DNA from: Odontesthes bonariensis
Lineage: Eukaryota; Chordata; Actinopteri; Atheriniformes; Atherinopsidae
Direction of reading: 5' to 3'
Length of the DNA: 64,000 nt
Assembly: GCF_027942865.1 (NCBI RefSeq)
Contig: NC_134524.1
Span: 1,990,036 to 2,054,035, forward strand
In this document: positions 9,644 through 20,529 of the stretch, piece by piece
How positions within the stretch are numbered: the first letter of the stretch is position 1
Layout: each line of letters opens with the position of its first letter
Notes under the pieces: generated by a model
Told to the model about the DNA's origin: nothing
The model's input: the letters and a program-made list of their open reading frames with translations, nothing else
The model's database searches: none
Translations under genes and position numbers: made by a program

Positions 9644-10285
9644 TTTTTTTCAAACCGATATCAAACCAACTTCACCACGGTCTTCAAACCGGCTCAAACC
9701 TGAGAACGTAGAGATGTTGGTGTTTATAAAGAAAAACATTAATATCCTCCAGTGAACCAAAACTGCACTTTAAGCAAGTCTGTGGCACATGTTTAGTATT
9801 TGTTTATATGCTTGCTGAGTTTTTTTTTTTAAAGATGAGATGCTGTTTAATTTTTTTAAATCGTTATAATTTATTATTGTTACTTTTTATATATAGATAC
9901 ATTTATGATGAAATTAACAATTAATTGAAGGGGGGGAGGTATCAATTCATGCACTAGTAGGAGTTGATCATCAACAACAAAAATAGGAAAACATGTAAAA
10001 GTATAGAAAATTAATAACAAGAAAAAATATTCTGTTTGTTAATTCTTCAAATTTGTTTATATGCTTAGTATTTTCCAGATGAGATGTTTAATTGTTGATT
10101 TCTTAAAGATGAGCTAAATAAATATGAGGAACATCTTGAATCTGTTTAATTGCTCTTTTTTAATATATATATTTTTAAAGTATTATAAAAGAATCGGATC
10201 GGGACTCGGTATCGGCAGATACACAAAATCAAATGACTCGGACTCGAGGGCAAAAAATCCTGATCGGGAAATCTCTACTTGTGGG

Positions 10286-10936
10286 TGATCCAGGAAAGTA
10301 TCACAGGAGCAGTAGAAATCCAGTTCTCCTCAGTATCAGTGTGTGATTTCTCAGATTTACACTCAGAAGCCCATTAAAAGACAGTCTGACTGTCCTCTTC
10401 AGAAGTGTCTCATGAAAGCTTCATTATTCACTTTCCTTTACATATCCAATATTTTCTGTTATCCACGAACCAACAAGGACTGAGCACATGATAAAAAGGT
10501 TCTGGAAATGAGAACGGGTTTAGAAACGGAGAGAATCTGAACCTCAGTCTTTGGGATGATATTGGGACCCTTTCCTCAAACGGGATCATTGTCTTAATGT
10601 AGTAAAATGATTTAAGTTGATGGTGTTCCACTGACTCAGATGAGATTTATGGGATATTGCACACAGTGGCTGTCGGTCTACAGAGTTATTATTACATTTT
10701 TTTTCTGAATTTGATCAAAAAGCTACAAATATTTTGAACTGTGACCTTAGTGGGTCTTTAAAGAAGCATTTTAAAGTTCACAGGGATTTAAATAAAAAGC
10801 ACAGTAATGAGTTTAATGGAATGTGACTGGATGGTTAAAAACTGCAGAAAGGTTATCAAGAGAAGAAGAAAAGTGGGTGTGGCTTAACACGCTGCACGCC
10901 ACAGCTGGATCTTATCGTATGTGCTGACAGTTGCAG
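10286..10936 (+). other. Intron 1 of copy A, 3' part
   Basis: This segment aligns with the reverse of copy B (41690-41985) and, for its last 250 bases, with copy C (45690-45935). Copy A holds about 175 bases (10424-10598) that copy B lacks. The segment ends in the acceptor GACAGTTGCAG at 10936, conserved in the three copies. Confidence 0.55.
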
Positions 10937-11703
10937 AGTCCATCAGTCGGACCAGAATGGACCTCAACCAGGAGCAGAACCAGGAGCAGAACCAGGAGCT
11001 GAACCAGGAGCAGAACCAGGAGCAGAACCAGGAGCTGAAACAGGAGCTGAAACAGGAGCTGAAGCAGGAGCAGAACCAGGAGCTGAACCAGGAGCTGAAC
11101 CAGGAGCTGAACCAGGAGCTGAAGCAGGAGCTGAAGCAGGAGCAGAACCAGGACCTGAACCAGGACCAGAACCAGGACCAGAACCAGGACCAGAACCAGG
11201 ACCTGAACCAGGACCTGAACCAGGACCTGAACCAGGAAATGAAGCAGGAGCAGAACCAGGAGCTGAAGCAGGAGCAGAACCAGGACCTGAACCAGGAGCA
11301 GAACCAGGACCTGAACCAGGAGCAGAACCAGGACCTGAACCAGGACCTGAACCAGGAGCAGAACCAGGAAATGAAGCAGGAGCAGAACCAGGAAATGAAC
11401 CAGGAGCAGAACCAGGAGCAGAACCAGGAGCAGAACCAGGACCTGAACCAGGACCTGAACCAGGAGCAGGACCAGGAGCAGGACCAGGAGCAGGACCAGG
11501 AGCAGAACCAGGAGCAGAACCAGGAGCAGAACCAGGAGCAGAACCAGGAGCAGAACCAGGAGCAGAACCAGGAGCTGAACCAGGAGCTGGACCAGGAGCA
11601 GAACCAGGAGCTGAACCAGGAGCAGAACCAGGAGCAGAACCAGGAGCTGAACCCCTCCACCAGGAACAGAGCCGGCTCATCCTCTGGGTCCACCGGGCCA
11701 CAG
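10937..11703 (+). CDS. Zinc-finger copy A, exon 2: Asn/Gln/Glu repeat domain
   Basis: The acceptor TTGCAG ends at 10936. The first in-frame ATG is 10957 (MDLNQEQNQ...). Coding 10957-11703 gives 249 codons and ends at the donor CCACAG/GTCAGT in phase 0, matching exon 3 at 13197. The protein is almost entirely a 12-bp-periodic repeat (CAGGAGCAGAAC and variants with CTGAAC, CTGAAG, GACCTG), giving NQEQ, NQEL, KQEL, NQDL. It ends with the conserved tail NPSTRNRAGSSSGSTGPQ. There is no KRAB, SCAN, BTB, ZAD or FiNZ-like domain that I can see. The tract is likely a long polar, strongly acidic, possibly helical or disordered region. The same exon occurs in copies B (189 codons) and C (173 codons), so array length varies. 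I cannot state a function from sequence. Confidence 0.7.
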
Positions 11704-11714
11704 GTCAGTGTGGA

Positions 11715-12420
11715 GGAGCTTTTTATTTTATTTCTTATTTATTTGGTTAGGACTCTGCACATTAATCAACATATCAGCAAAGCATCCATGTAAATATGCC
11801 GGAGTTAGCACAGCTGCTAAATTTCATCCGTTGTCCTCAGGCAGGTATCATAAAAACATACAGACAATACACCATGACAAAAAAATAAAGAACAAAGAAA
11901 CAGATAATCTTTAGAAAGATTCACATCAAAGTTAAGAGTCCGTACACAAAAGGGAAAAGACGGAGAGGTGACCCATGAGAGCAGCTCTGGCTGTTTGCAA
12001 CCACTGTTTAAGGCTCTTTTTAAAGGTGGTGGAACTGTCCCAGTTTCTAACACGAGTTGGCAGTGTGTTCCAGCACTGTTCCTCTGATGGACTCCACCAT
12101 TTGGCCAAACTTAGTCCTGCATCATTGCACATCAGTCTCCTCTAGTGCTCTGGAGTTTACTCGGACATCCAGAAACAGCTGATAGCTATCAAAGTAGCTT
12201 TAGTCCAAGTTCCTCAACTGAGCCAATGAAAAATCTATTGATAACTCACAGTAATCTCCAGATTGTCAGTTAGCTCATCATTTACCTGGAGCTGTAGATC
12301 ACTAAGATGGGGAGATAACTCATTTAGATTGTTCCATATTAGCTTTTAATCACCATTTGCCCCATTTATGGCCTCAATATAGAATCTGCTTTCACCTTAC
12401 GGGTCATCCTTAAGACTTTA
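11715..12420 (-). mobile_element. Antisense LINE remnant in intron 2 of copy A
   Basis: Read on the minus strand, 12132-11932 encodes CWNTLPTRVRNWDSSTTFKK, a typical LINE RT C-terminus, followed by a 3' tail reaching the splice donor (AATAAATAAGAAATAAAATAAAA near 11715). Bases 12260-12420 match 35050-35170 in copy B. The same antisense LINE is present in copies B (34108-38250) and C (46480-46700 and 49240-49960), so it was in the ancestral gene. Its clade within the CR1/Jockey group is not resolved. Confidence 0.65.
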
Positions 12421-12429
12421 TCTCTATTT

Positions 12430-12900
12430 TTCATTCATTTCCCTAGCCTAGAAATCTAGACGCCCCTAGCGGCCGCAAATGGAATTTGCTCTGGGGCCAG
12501 TCTAGTCACTTGTGGTCGTTTTGCAGCGTTCCAAATCAATAGTTGATCGAGCCAATCAAATTGTGAGGAGCGGGGTCGGAGGCGGGGCTACCTAGTGACG
12601 ACAGAGGTGCGACGTTTCAGTGTGTAGTTCCAGAGAGAGGTAAAAAAAAATAAAAAAAAAATATGCTTCCGACAGAAATTCTGAAAGTTAGCCGCCGCAG
12701 ACTTTGTGTCTTTTGTGGGTGAAATACTTGTTGTAGACTAACTATTTTACTGGAGTACATTAATTGGACCCTTGCCAACGTGACAGGACAGTTTTTATTG
12801 GAATTATATCTTTTCTTAGAATACTGTGAGGCTTTAAAGGTGACTTTGATACTTTTTTTTTAAAACAGCAAAGTATCTATCTATCTATCTATCTATCTGT
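12430..12900. other. Intron 2 insertion with (TATC)n microsatellite
   Basis: This block starts at CCTAGAAATCTAGACGCC and is absent at this place in copies B and C. It looks like a non-autonomous repeat of unknown family and ends in (CTAT)n at about 12876-12898. There is no coding content. Confidence 0.4.
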
Positions 12901-13196
12901 AGCTCAAGTTCCTTTTCAGAGTTTCATCATGACAAAAAGAATTAGTAAAAGAGCAAAAAGCAAGAGTTTACTGCTTAAAAAGCTGAACGTGTGCAGAACA
13001 CATCAGAGCACAGTGCTGATAACTGAGGGCACTTATAAACGCACCCTCAGCGTTCACGTTTGAGCTGAGATATTGAGACCTGTGTGGCTCGGTCTGTCCA
13101 GCTCCAGTTAGAATATGTTGGTTAGCGTAGGTTAGCTTAGAGAAATCTTTTGTGTGAACTTCAAAAGGATCAAAGTCTTCCTCTCTGTCATTGCAG

Positions 13197-14231
13197 AAAC
13201 GTAGAGCCCAAGAGGGATCCAGATGGCACTGCTGTAAGGACTGTGGGAAAGTTATCAAACGATCAAATCTGAGGTATCATCAGATAATTCATACTGGAGA
13301 GAAGCCATACAGCTGTGACCAGTGTGGGGCAGCTTTCACTGCATTATCTAGTCTAAAGAAACACCAACGTATTCACTCAGGAGAGAAGCCATACAGCTGT
13401 GACCAGTGTGGGGCAACTTTCACTCAATTATCTAATCTAAAGACACACCAACGTATTCACTCAGGAGAGAAGCCATACAGCTGTGACCAGTGTGGGGCAG
13501 CTTTCACTCAATCATCTGATCTAAAGAAACACCAACGTATTCACACAGGAGAGAAGCCATACAGCTGTGGTCAGTGTGGGGCAGCTTTCACTGAATTAGG
13601 TAATCTAAAGAAACACCAACGTATTCACACAGGAGAGAAACCTTTCAGCTGTGGTCAGTGCGGGGCAGCTTTCATTGGATTAGGTAATCTAAAGACACAC
13701 CAACGTATTCACACAGGAGAGAAGCCATACAGCTGTGGTCAGTGCGGGGCAGCTTTCACTCAATTATCTAGTCTAAAGAAACACCAACGTATTCACACAG
13801 GAGAGAAGCCTTACAGCTGTGGTCAGTGTGGGGCAGCTTTCACTAGATTATCTCATCTAAAGAGACACCAACGTATTCACACAGGAGAGAAGCCATACAG
13901 CTGTTGTCAGTGTGGGGCAGCTTTCACTCAATTAGCTAGTCTAAAGATACACCAACGTATTCACACAGGTAAGAAGCCATACAGCTGTGACCAGTGTGGG
14001 GCAGCTTTCACTGAATTAGGTAATCTAAAGAGACACAAACGTAGTCACACAGGAGAGAAGCCTTACAGCTGTGGTCAGTGTGGGGCAGCTTTCACTAGAT
14101 TATCTCATCTAAAGAGACACCAACATAGTCCCTCAGGACAGAAACATTTAATCTGTGTTCAGAGTGGGGCAGCTTTCACTGCATCAGGTAATCTAAAGAG
14201 ACACCAACGTCGTCACACTGCAGAGAAATGA
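13197..14231 (+). CDS. Zinc-finger copy A, exon 3: C2H2 array, 12 fingers
   Basis: A C2H2 zinc-finger protein, expected to be nuclear and sequence-specific DNA binding. The exon starts at AAA 13197 directly after the acceptor TCATTGCAG; codons upstream of it lie in the intron. Joined to exon 2 (10957-11703) it gives about 593 residues. Finger 1 ([20 protein letters not shown]) is atypical with an 11-residue spacer. Fingers 2-10 are canonical with H(T/S)GEKP linkers and a near-constant CGAAFT backbone. Finger 11 has lost its last His (HQHSPS) and finger 12 its second Cys (CVQS). Helix residues -1, 2, 3 and 6 vary between fingers (for example A,S,S,K; Q,S,N,T; R,S,H,R; E,G,N,K). Stop TGA 14229-14231. 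It is closest to copies B, C and D in this window. The target sequence is unknown. Confidence 0.85.
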   Translation, partial: KRRAQEGSRWHCCKDCGKVIKRSNLRYHQIIHTGEKPYSCDQCGAAFTALSSLKKHQRIHSGEKPYSCDQCGATFTQLSNLKTHQRIHSGEKPYSCDQCGAAFTQSSDLKKHQRIHTGEKPYSCGQCGAAFTELGNLKKHQRIHTGEKPFSCGQCGAAFIGLGNLKTHQRIHTGEKPYSCGQCGAAFTQLSSLKKHQRIHTGEKPYSCGQCGAAFTRLSHLKRHQRIHTGEKPYSCCQCGAAFTQLASLKIHQRIHTGKKPYSCDQCGAAFTELGNLKRHKRSHTGEKPYSCGQCGAAFTRLSHLKRHQHSPSGQKHLICVQSGAAFTASGNLKRHQRRHTAEK

Positions 14232-14740
14232 TTGGCTTAAATCAACAACAATTTTTACGGCAGATAAGCAAACATTCACCTGGGACCAGCAACAGGAACT
14301 ACCAATCAGAAGCCTTGCCTTTGTTCAGATTAAAAATCTTCTTTGTGGATTACCACCTTCTCTTGTAAGGACTTTAGTTCTGAATGTTCTGTGGGGAGCA
14401 CATCTTTAAAGAACAATTGGAAGTGCTTTATAATTTGTTGGGATTGCTTTAACTGAGGACGGATCTCCCGACGTTCAAGACAAACATGGCATCAATTGTG
14501 AGTTGATGGACAGAACAAAATGCAGTCTGTTTGAAAGTAGAAACATGTTTATTCTGTTATACTGAACATATTTGTTTTGTTTAAAGTTAAGATCCACAAA
14601 GTAGCTTTGCACCAGCTGTGGGTATTTCTGTAAACATCTGAAGAAGCAATATATCATTTCAGTTTGATGTGAAGTCGAGCTTTACACTCGTCTGTATTTC
14701 ATTGTTCTGCATTTCATTAAAGGTCAGATGTTAACTTTTC
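14232..14740 (+). other. 3' UTR of zinc-finger copy A with ATTAAA signal
   Basis: This segment is conserved with copies C (51459-51965) and D (63358-62855, reverse). A variant poly(A) signal ATTAAA lies at 14716-14721, about 485 bases after the stop, and is followed by a T-rich stretch (TTAACTTTTCTCATGC). The same signal is intact in the other copies. Confidence 0.55.
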
Positions 14741-17213
14741 TCATGCTTTTCATGTTCTTGCTACACAGATATTTTTGAAGAAAATGTGTGTTTGGTTACG
14801 AGGGAAAGTTGACCCTTATCATCTTCCCCAAAGACCCAGAAATCTTTAACGCAGTCTGAAAAAGGTTTGGAGTTGTTCCCTGTACTTCCCAGACAGCTGT
14901 ATGATGCTCATGACTGAAGCTGAAAGTTAAGGCTGTTCCAACACTAAAAGGGCACGAGGCTCAACTTCAAGCTGTGAAACTCTTTCAAATGTCTGTTGTG
15001 TTGGAATCAGACGTGTGAACGCATTTTAGTCCAAACGTCATGGCTGCACTGAGGGAAAAGGCGGCTAAGCAGGCTAACGCTACTTTGAATTGAACAGTTT
15101 AACAGGAGAAAACTGAACTGATCTGTTTGTTGCTTCTACAACTGCTCAGTTACTCACACAATCAGGTACTGAGCAGATTTACCCAACAGACATTCTGCTG
15201 TAATCTCAGATGCTCACGTTGTTTTAGTCCACAACTCTTCTTCTTCTTCTTCTTCTTCTTCTTCTTCTTCTGCCCCGACGGCAACACAACTTACCCAGAA
15301 CACCTGGTGGCAGAGTGTGCACACGACACCCTTATACTTTATTGCATTGTATCTACAAACTGAAACGCTGATCATGTAAACCTGCTTCAGGCTGTTTCTG
15401 TTCCCTTTAGCTTTAAGCTGACTGTGTGTGGCGTACCCTGAGCATTTCAGTGGAAAATTTTCAGCACAGACTTGGAGCTGTATTGTGTTCTTGTGGTAAC
15501 TACGTCCCCACAGCTGTTTCGTCCTTAAGAGTTTCTTAGAAAGCGCTTTCTGCCGCTCACAGTGGAAGAATCTCACTGACAAATCCCACTTTGGCCTAAA
15601 GATGTGATCAGCGGTGACTTTTGTGTGTTAGCGACTGGCGCTATGGTCCTGGCTGAACAGGAAGTAGCCTCCAGAAATGCGAGACAGTCGCTGTAGCGAC
15701 TGAATGTTACGCAGGACGGTCTTCCTGAATGCAGATGGTCATCAGTGAAGTCACCTCCCCCGAATGAACCCCGTCATGTTGTGTATATGTGGCAAAACAT
15801 GGCGAACCAGCCGGGGGGGCTGTTAGCGTGACAGAGACAGTCTCTCAGTCAGAGACCAACCTCAGAAGTTAAACCCAGTTTGTAACTGAGCTGACTCACA
15901 GTGGAAGTCACACGTTAGATCTGGTTCTCAGGGAGTGTTTCCTGTTGAGATCCAGCCGTGTCTGATCAGTGCTGCAGTTTCTTGTTTTGCATTTTTCTCT
16001 CCTCTTACTCAGGCTACAACTGAAACTAATCAAAATCAGGAAGCAGCACGAAGAATTGTTACATCAGCCAACTCAAAGAAGTAAGAACAAGGGCTTGAAA
16101 AAGGCAAATGAATGAAGGGACGAAAAAATGAGGAAAATCCCCTCAGTCCCCAGAAGTCTTTCTGGGGTTCCTGCTGCCAAAGCACACTGAGCGCTGCTTC
16201 TGTGCTTCAGTGTTTTTCAGGAGTTTGTGTTCACTTTTTCCACCTCCGTAATGATCTGTAAAACTGAAGGTTGTTGAAGAACACAGTGCTGGATCCAAAC
16301 AATAGTGTAATGTTCCAATCTGACCTCCTGGTGGCAGTGTCGTCTCACTGGGGATTTCTCATTGATTCTTTTAAAAGCAGGAATCAGCGTCAGATATTCA
16401 TGATCTGAAGGGGATGAACCAGTGCTTAATTTGTAAATCATAAGGTGCCGGAACGCAAAGTACATATGACAGCTCAGGGATGATAAGATGCGTACAGGTC
16501 CCGGAACGTATACAGAAAGGTGCTGAAAACAACATGAAAATTTCCACTTGAAACGCTGTGGGACTTACAAGCCTCAATTTCAAATAATATCCATGGTATA
16601 AATGTTATGACGATCATTTATAATTATTTTAGGCTAGTACGCAAAACATAGGCAAATGCCCACATCACCACAGGTGGGACTTCAGTATACAGCCAGCAAT
16701 TAATTTCTCAACAGGTCTAACGTGTAAAAAATATATTTATTATTCAAAGATTGGCACGGCGGCCTATTAATAGACAGTATGTTTGCTCACCATATTTAGT
16801 TGTTTAAAACACCCCACATCACGAGCATGTCTGGATTGTCCTCTACCTCTTGTTTTCTGCTTTTACTGCGTGTGTCTGTGGCAGTTCTGTGTCCTTTGGC
16901 CACCCAGGGCCTCACGTACGGGACTCACTGGATTTAATGTCCAACAAGATTTAAGAAGAGTAAAGATGACATGGTGGATGTGGGCATGTGTCAGCTTTAG
17001 TTATTTATAAATGTAGATTGATGATACATATTGGATGAAATGTTTTGGGTTCAGGTGGAACAGAACCAGGTCAGCACCATTATTCCAGAGTTCTTTTCAT
17101 CTTCTTCAGATTTTCTCTGTGAAAACAGAGACTTCTGAAGCATGTTTCTGAGCTGGTGTTGATGCTGCTGTAAGGACCTCTGCTGGTCACTCTGGTAGTT
17201 TTTCACATCTGTT
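14741..17213. other. Duplicated 3' flank of copy A, non-coding
   Basis: Up to about 15420 the flank matches copy C (to 52630). From about 15640 to 17210 it matches the reverse of 61450-62660 beside copy D, which lacks about 700 bases corresponding to 14925-15635. A (TTC)n microsatellite lies at about 15236-15270. No open frame here looks like protein. The block belongs to an inverted segmental duplication. Confidence 0.6.
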
Positions 17214-17474
17214 ATGATGCGTAACCATAGCAAGGGGAAAGTTGTTCACCCGTTGGTGCAGCTGACTGAGCTTCACAAAAGCCCAAGAAATGGCTGGAAA
17301 AATACCCCAAACCTGGATGAGCTGAAGAGGAGACGTCTAGGATGCAGAGCAGGAACAACCTGGAGGAAAAGGAGGAGGAAGTTTAAAGCATTTCTTCCCT
17401 CGATCATCAGGGGAAATGTGAGGTCACTGGTGGATAAGACAACTACATGGATCAACTACACACTGAAAGGTTGA
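17214..17474 (+). pseudogene. 5' fragment of a LINE ORF2
   Basis: The translation contains KRRRLGCRAGTTWRKRRR then FLPSIIRGNVRSLVDKT, the basic lead-in and start of the endonuclease domain of many fish non-LTR elements (usual form PSI...GNVRSL.NK). No endonuclease catalytic residues follow. The same fragment is present in reverse at 61204-61446. Confidence 0.6.
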
Positions 17475-17989
17475 ATCCTAAACTTTCTCTTTTCATTTTC
17501 TTTTCATAGGGACTGAGTTCAAGCCTTTTCAAGGTTCCACTCAATCTTTCTCAGTCGTCAAAGTTTGAAACCAACGAGTCTGAGACTTTATTGGGATACA
17601 GAGCATGAGACAGAACACCGAGCAGCAGAACAAAGCAGAGACAGCTCAAAAAGGAGGCTGAAGCTGTGATTGGGCGCTTCAGGCAGCTGCAGAGCAGCTT
17701 CTGAGGGAGGGGCTTCAGCTCCTGTGGATGCTGATGGCTGTTAGCAAAGGAAGGGCAGGTTGTTCAGCTCAGAGCAGGCTGGGGTTTATCAAGCCAAAAT
17801 GAAACTTAGAGAAACTTTAGGATTCAACCATTCAGTGTGGAGTCGAACAGCTCAGGCTATCGGCTGAAAGCTCTGAGCCTCCGAGAACGTGGAAACTACG
17901 ACCAGACCTCTTTTAAAGTTCAACAACGCCGCTCACAAGGAGCAGCTCAGGATGATGGGACGCTGCCTGGGGCTGGACTCATCACGGGT
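17475..17989. other. Flank with a short inverted repeat
   Basis: The piece CACTGAAAGGTTGAATCCTA (17461-17480) recurs inverted at about 17810-17842. Bases 17500-17640 match the reverse of about 61010-61150, which includes CCCAATAAAGTCTCAGAC in the D orientation and could be a poly(A) site of an unidentified transcript. There is no coding evidence. Confidence 0.35.
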
Positions 17990-18262
17990 TCAGTTCCCTC
18001 CGATGCTCTGAGTCACAGCTAGAAGAGAAGACTCCACTAGTGCTGCACAGGGCACCCCTTCAACTGTAACAGGAACATAAAAGGAGTCTCCAGCACCGGC
18101 ACGTCCCACTGCGACGATCATGCCCCCATCTGAGTTGTCGTCTGCTTCTGGGGAAAGCGGTGCCATGCTTCCCAGGCTGTGATGAAGGGCACCTCCAGGA
18201 GGTGGCGAGAGGGGTAGCTGCAGTGGTACAGATGGGGCTGAAATCTGGGTCCGCAAAAACAA
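17990..18262 (-). pseudogene. Retroelement aspartic-protease fragment (decayed)
   Basis: The minus-strand frame includes GDSFYVPVTVEGVPCAALVE followed by Ser-Ser. This resembles the flap-proximal start of retroviral-like aspartic proteases, where the family has V-D-(T/S)-G. Here Asp-Thr/Ser-Gly is replaced by Glu-Ser-Ser, so the catalytic motif is gone. No integrase or RT is nearby. It is a short remnant only. Confidence 0.4.
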
Positions 18263-18724
18263 ACAAAACTAAGACATGAGAGAAAACTAAAACACGGCAA
18301 AACTAAACAGGAACTAAAAAATGGCAAAAACCCACAGACATGACACTTTTCAGACAAACCAAGAAATGTCTCTTAGTATTGAAACGTTACAGTACATAAG
18401 TTACATCATGTATAAATGGAAGTTAAGCTCAAAATCCTGAATAGAAATGGCTGCATGAATCCCATACAGTACACACTCCATTGGTCACACATGTTCATTC
18501 ATATTTTGGGTATTTCATACCTTCCATACCTTCTGGCCTTGGCTTGTTTGTGTAGCAGCTTTCATAGATCATACTGTTCATGGAAAACAAATACTGATAT
18601 ATGTACTTATAATGGAGTGAGATCAGGATACAGAAACAACTGACTGGGATGAAAACATGGCTGAGTAATTCAGGCTGTGCATCATCACAGAAACTGTGCA
18701 AAGCTGAAGAGAGAAAAAGTACAC

Positions 18725-18734
18725 AGAGGAAGAG
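18725..18734 (+). promoter_or_regulatory. Possible PU.1/ETS site upstream of the Fc-receptor-like gene
   Basis: AGAGGAAGAG lies about 75 bases before the start codon in a purine-rich, TATA-less stretch. Myeloid Fc-receptor genes commonly use PU.1 sites of this form. Position and motif are the only support. Confidence 0.25.
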
Positions 18735-18800
18735 GGAGGGGCTTCACCTGATGTAAAGCAACAAGAAAAGAGAAAACGGGTCATATCACTGAGAGGGACG

Positions 18801-19481
18801 ATGAAGGAAACATCGCTGCGATGTCTGCTCTGTAAGTAACTTCTGCTTTCTGTGTTCATAGCTGATAAGGACTGAGTTTAGGTTGGAAATACAGAGGTCA
18901 GGTCAGACCAGAAACTTAAAGGGTTTTAACAGAAATAAACTCATTTTTACAGAAGTGTGAACAACAAATAGATGGTTTCATTCAGCAATAACACAGTTAT
19001 GGTAAAACTGTTATGAGTCATGTACAGATTCAGGGAGCTGTCTCCTCTTTATTATTAAGTTTTTATATTCATCTCTGTTTTCTAAGGCCCGTTCGAGTTG
19101 GTCCAACCTCTCTGCTGCACAGAGCTGAGGTCCCTCTGGTTGTTTAGAGATCACTGAGAGCTCACCTGGCCCTTCAGCTCACCACATGCTGATGCACGGT
19201 CAGACGCTTCAGCGTAGGGAGTGAGAATGTGTTGGAGGAGCTGTTACAGCTGGTGTATTAGGGGGATGCAAAGCTCTGGAATTTCTACAGTTTTTTACAT
19301 TATCATAGAGACCATTGTGAAGATTGTGAATCTGGTGTTTTGGGCTCCCTATACTCAAATTTATTTTTATCTAGATTCCATTTAAATGACCAAATAGTTT
19401 TTCCTTTTATCTCATTGTTGAGTCAATGCGTTAGAAAATTTTATTTGTTCCATCTTCTCTCAAATATGTACATATCATTTA

Positions 19482-19525
<44 letters not shown>

Positions 19526-20496
19526 AGCTAGACCAGCGTATTCCATACTAAAGAAGATAATAAATGAAGGATTGGAGCTCCTTTCCTTTGCATTAGAAGA
19601 ATTCAAACCAAAAAAAATCAGTTAGTAAAGTTTTGTAAGTAAAATAAACTATTAGGCAGACTATGTGTCCTACATTTCCCTAAGTTATTGCCCAACCTCC
19701 TATCTTCCTCTGAGAACTGTGTTTTTGAAGGAGACACTTTTAGAAAGTTGTTTGTCTAATTGTGGAACTTATTCTTTGTATTTCCATCTTGCCTCCAGTA
19801 GTTTAATGGATTGTTTCTGAGGGTATTAGTCAGGAAACAGCTTCTTGTTCTTCTTCTGTGATGGAAAGGTTCACTTGTTCTCTCACTCACTATATAATGT
19901 TCACAACACAGTGAAGTCATTGGTGGGAAGGGCTACACAGCTAGTGCTGTATTTCAAACACTATTTCAATGAGACAGTGCTTCACAATAATCTGCCATAG
20001 CTTCACTGTTATGTGTCGCATAACCAAACACCAGCATGTTGTAAATTATGTATATAAACTGCAATAATCTTTTTTAATTGCACTGTTTAGACTTACACAA
20101 GCATTGACAGAAGCTGTGGTAGAGGGTGGTAGATATATTATGCATGCAGGATGGATGAAAGTGGGTGGGGCTCAGAGGTGGAGGCTTAGAAGAGGAGGTG
20201 GAGTTAACTTAGAGTGAATCACAAATAAAATAGGAACGATATGAATGACTGAATTACTAGTATCACTTGTTTAAATATAATTCCTTATGCCATTATGTGG
20301 TCTTCTAAATCCCCATACCCCTCTCCCTTCTGGCTCCTGTACACAGCACACATTCACACAGGTAGGGTTCTGAGGGCGGGTGTGTTCTGTGGGGGGCAGC
20401 GGATGGGTCCACGTAGGTGGTCCCCTTTGCTGCACTCTGCAGCCCCCCACCCTTGTTTTAATTACACCTTAGACATCACTAATCATGAGACTCACA

Positions 20497-20529
<33 letters not shown>

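Larger units (their letters stand above)
8071..10277 (+). mobile_element. hAT element with 8-bp target duplication in copy A intron 1
   Basis: The termini are TAGAGATGATCCGATC and, reversed, TAGAGATTTCCCGATC. The flanks are a perfect CTTGTGGG at 8063-8070 and 10278-10285. Copy B carries the uninterrupted site (reverse strand, 41990-41997), so the boundaries are exact. Inside are the N-terminal BED-finger remnant of a transposase (8263-8487), a later insertion with a minisatellite, and AT-rich sequence. The catalytic hAT domain is absent, so the copy is immobile by itself. Confidence 0.9.

Noticed and set aside
10884-11701. SWFCSWFC and PGSAPGSA frames opposite the exon 2 repeats (also 38265-38902, 45883-46472)
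   Set aside because: Shadows of the NQE repeat on the other strand. Kept only as a low-interest finding about unusual translation.
13191-13196. Translation start just before the finger exon (TTG CAG)
   Set aside because: These six bases are the end of the intron (TCATTGCAG acceptor). The codon is TTG, not ATG, and the phase matches exon 2.
12968-13258. About 96-residue antisense frames over the start of exon 3 (also 33299-33592, 50024-50317)
   Set aside because: Opposite-strand shadows of the exon 3 start and adjacent intron, shared only because the locus is duplicated.
14475-14657. A 60-residue antisense frame conserved at four places (14475, 30472, 51702, 62933)
   Set aside because: It lies antisense in the duplicated zinc-finger 3' UTR. 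Its conservation is explained by recent duplication, and it resembles no protein.
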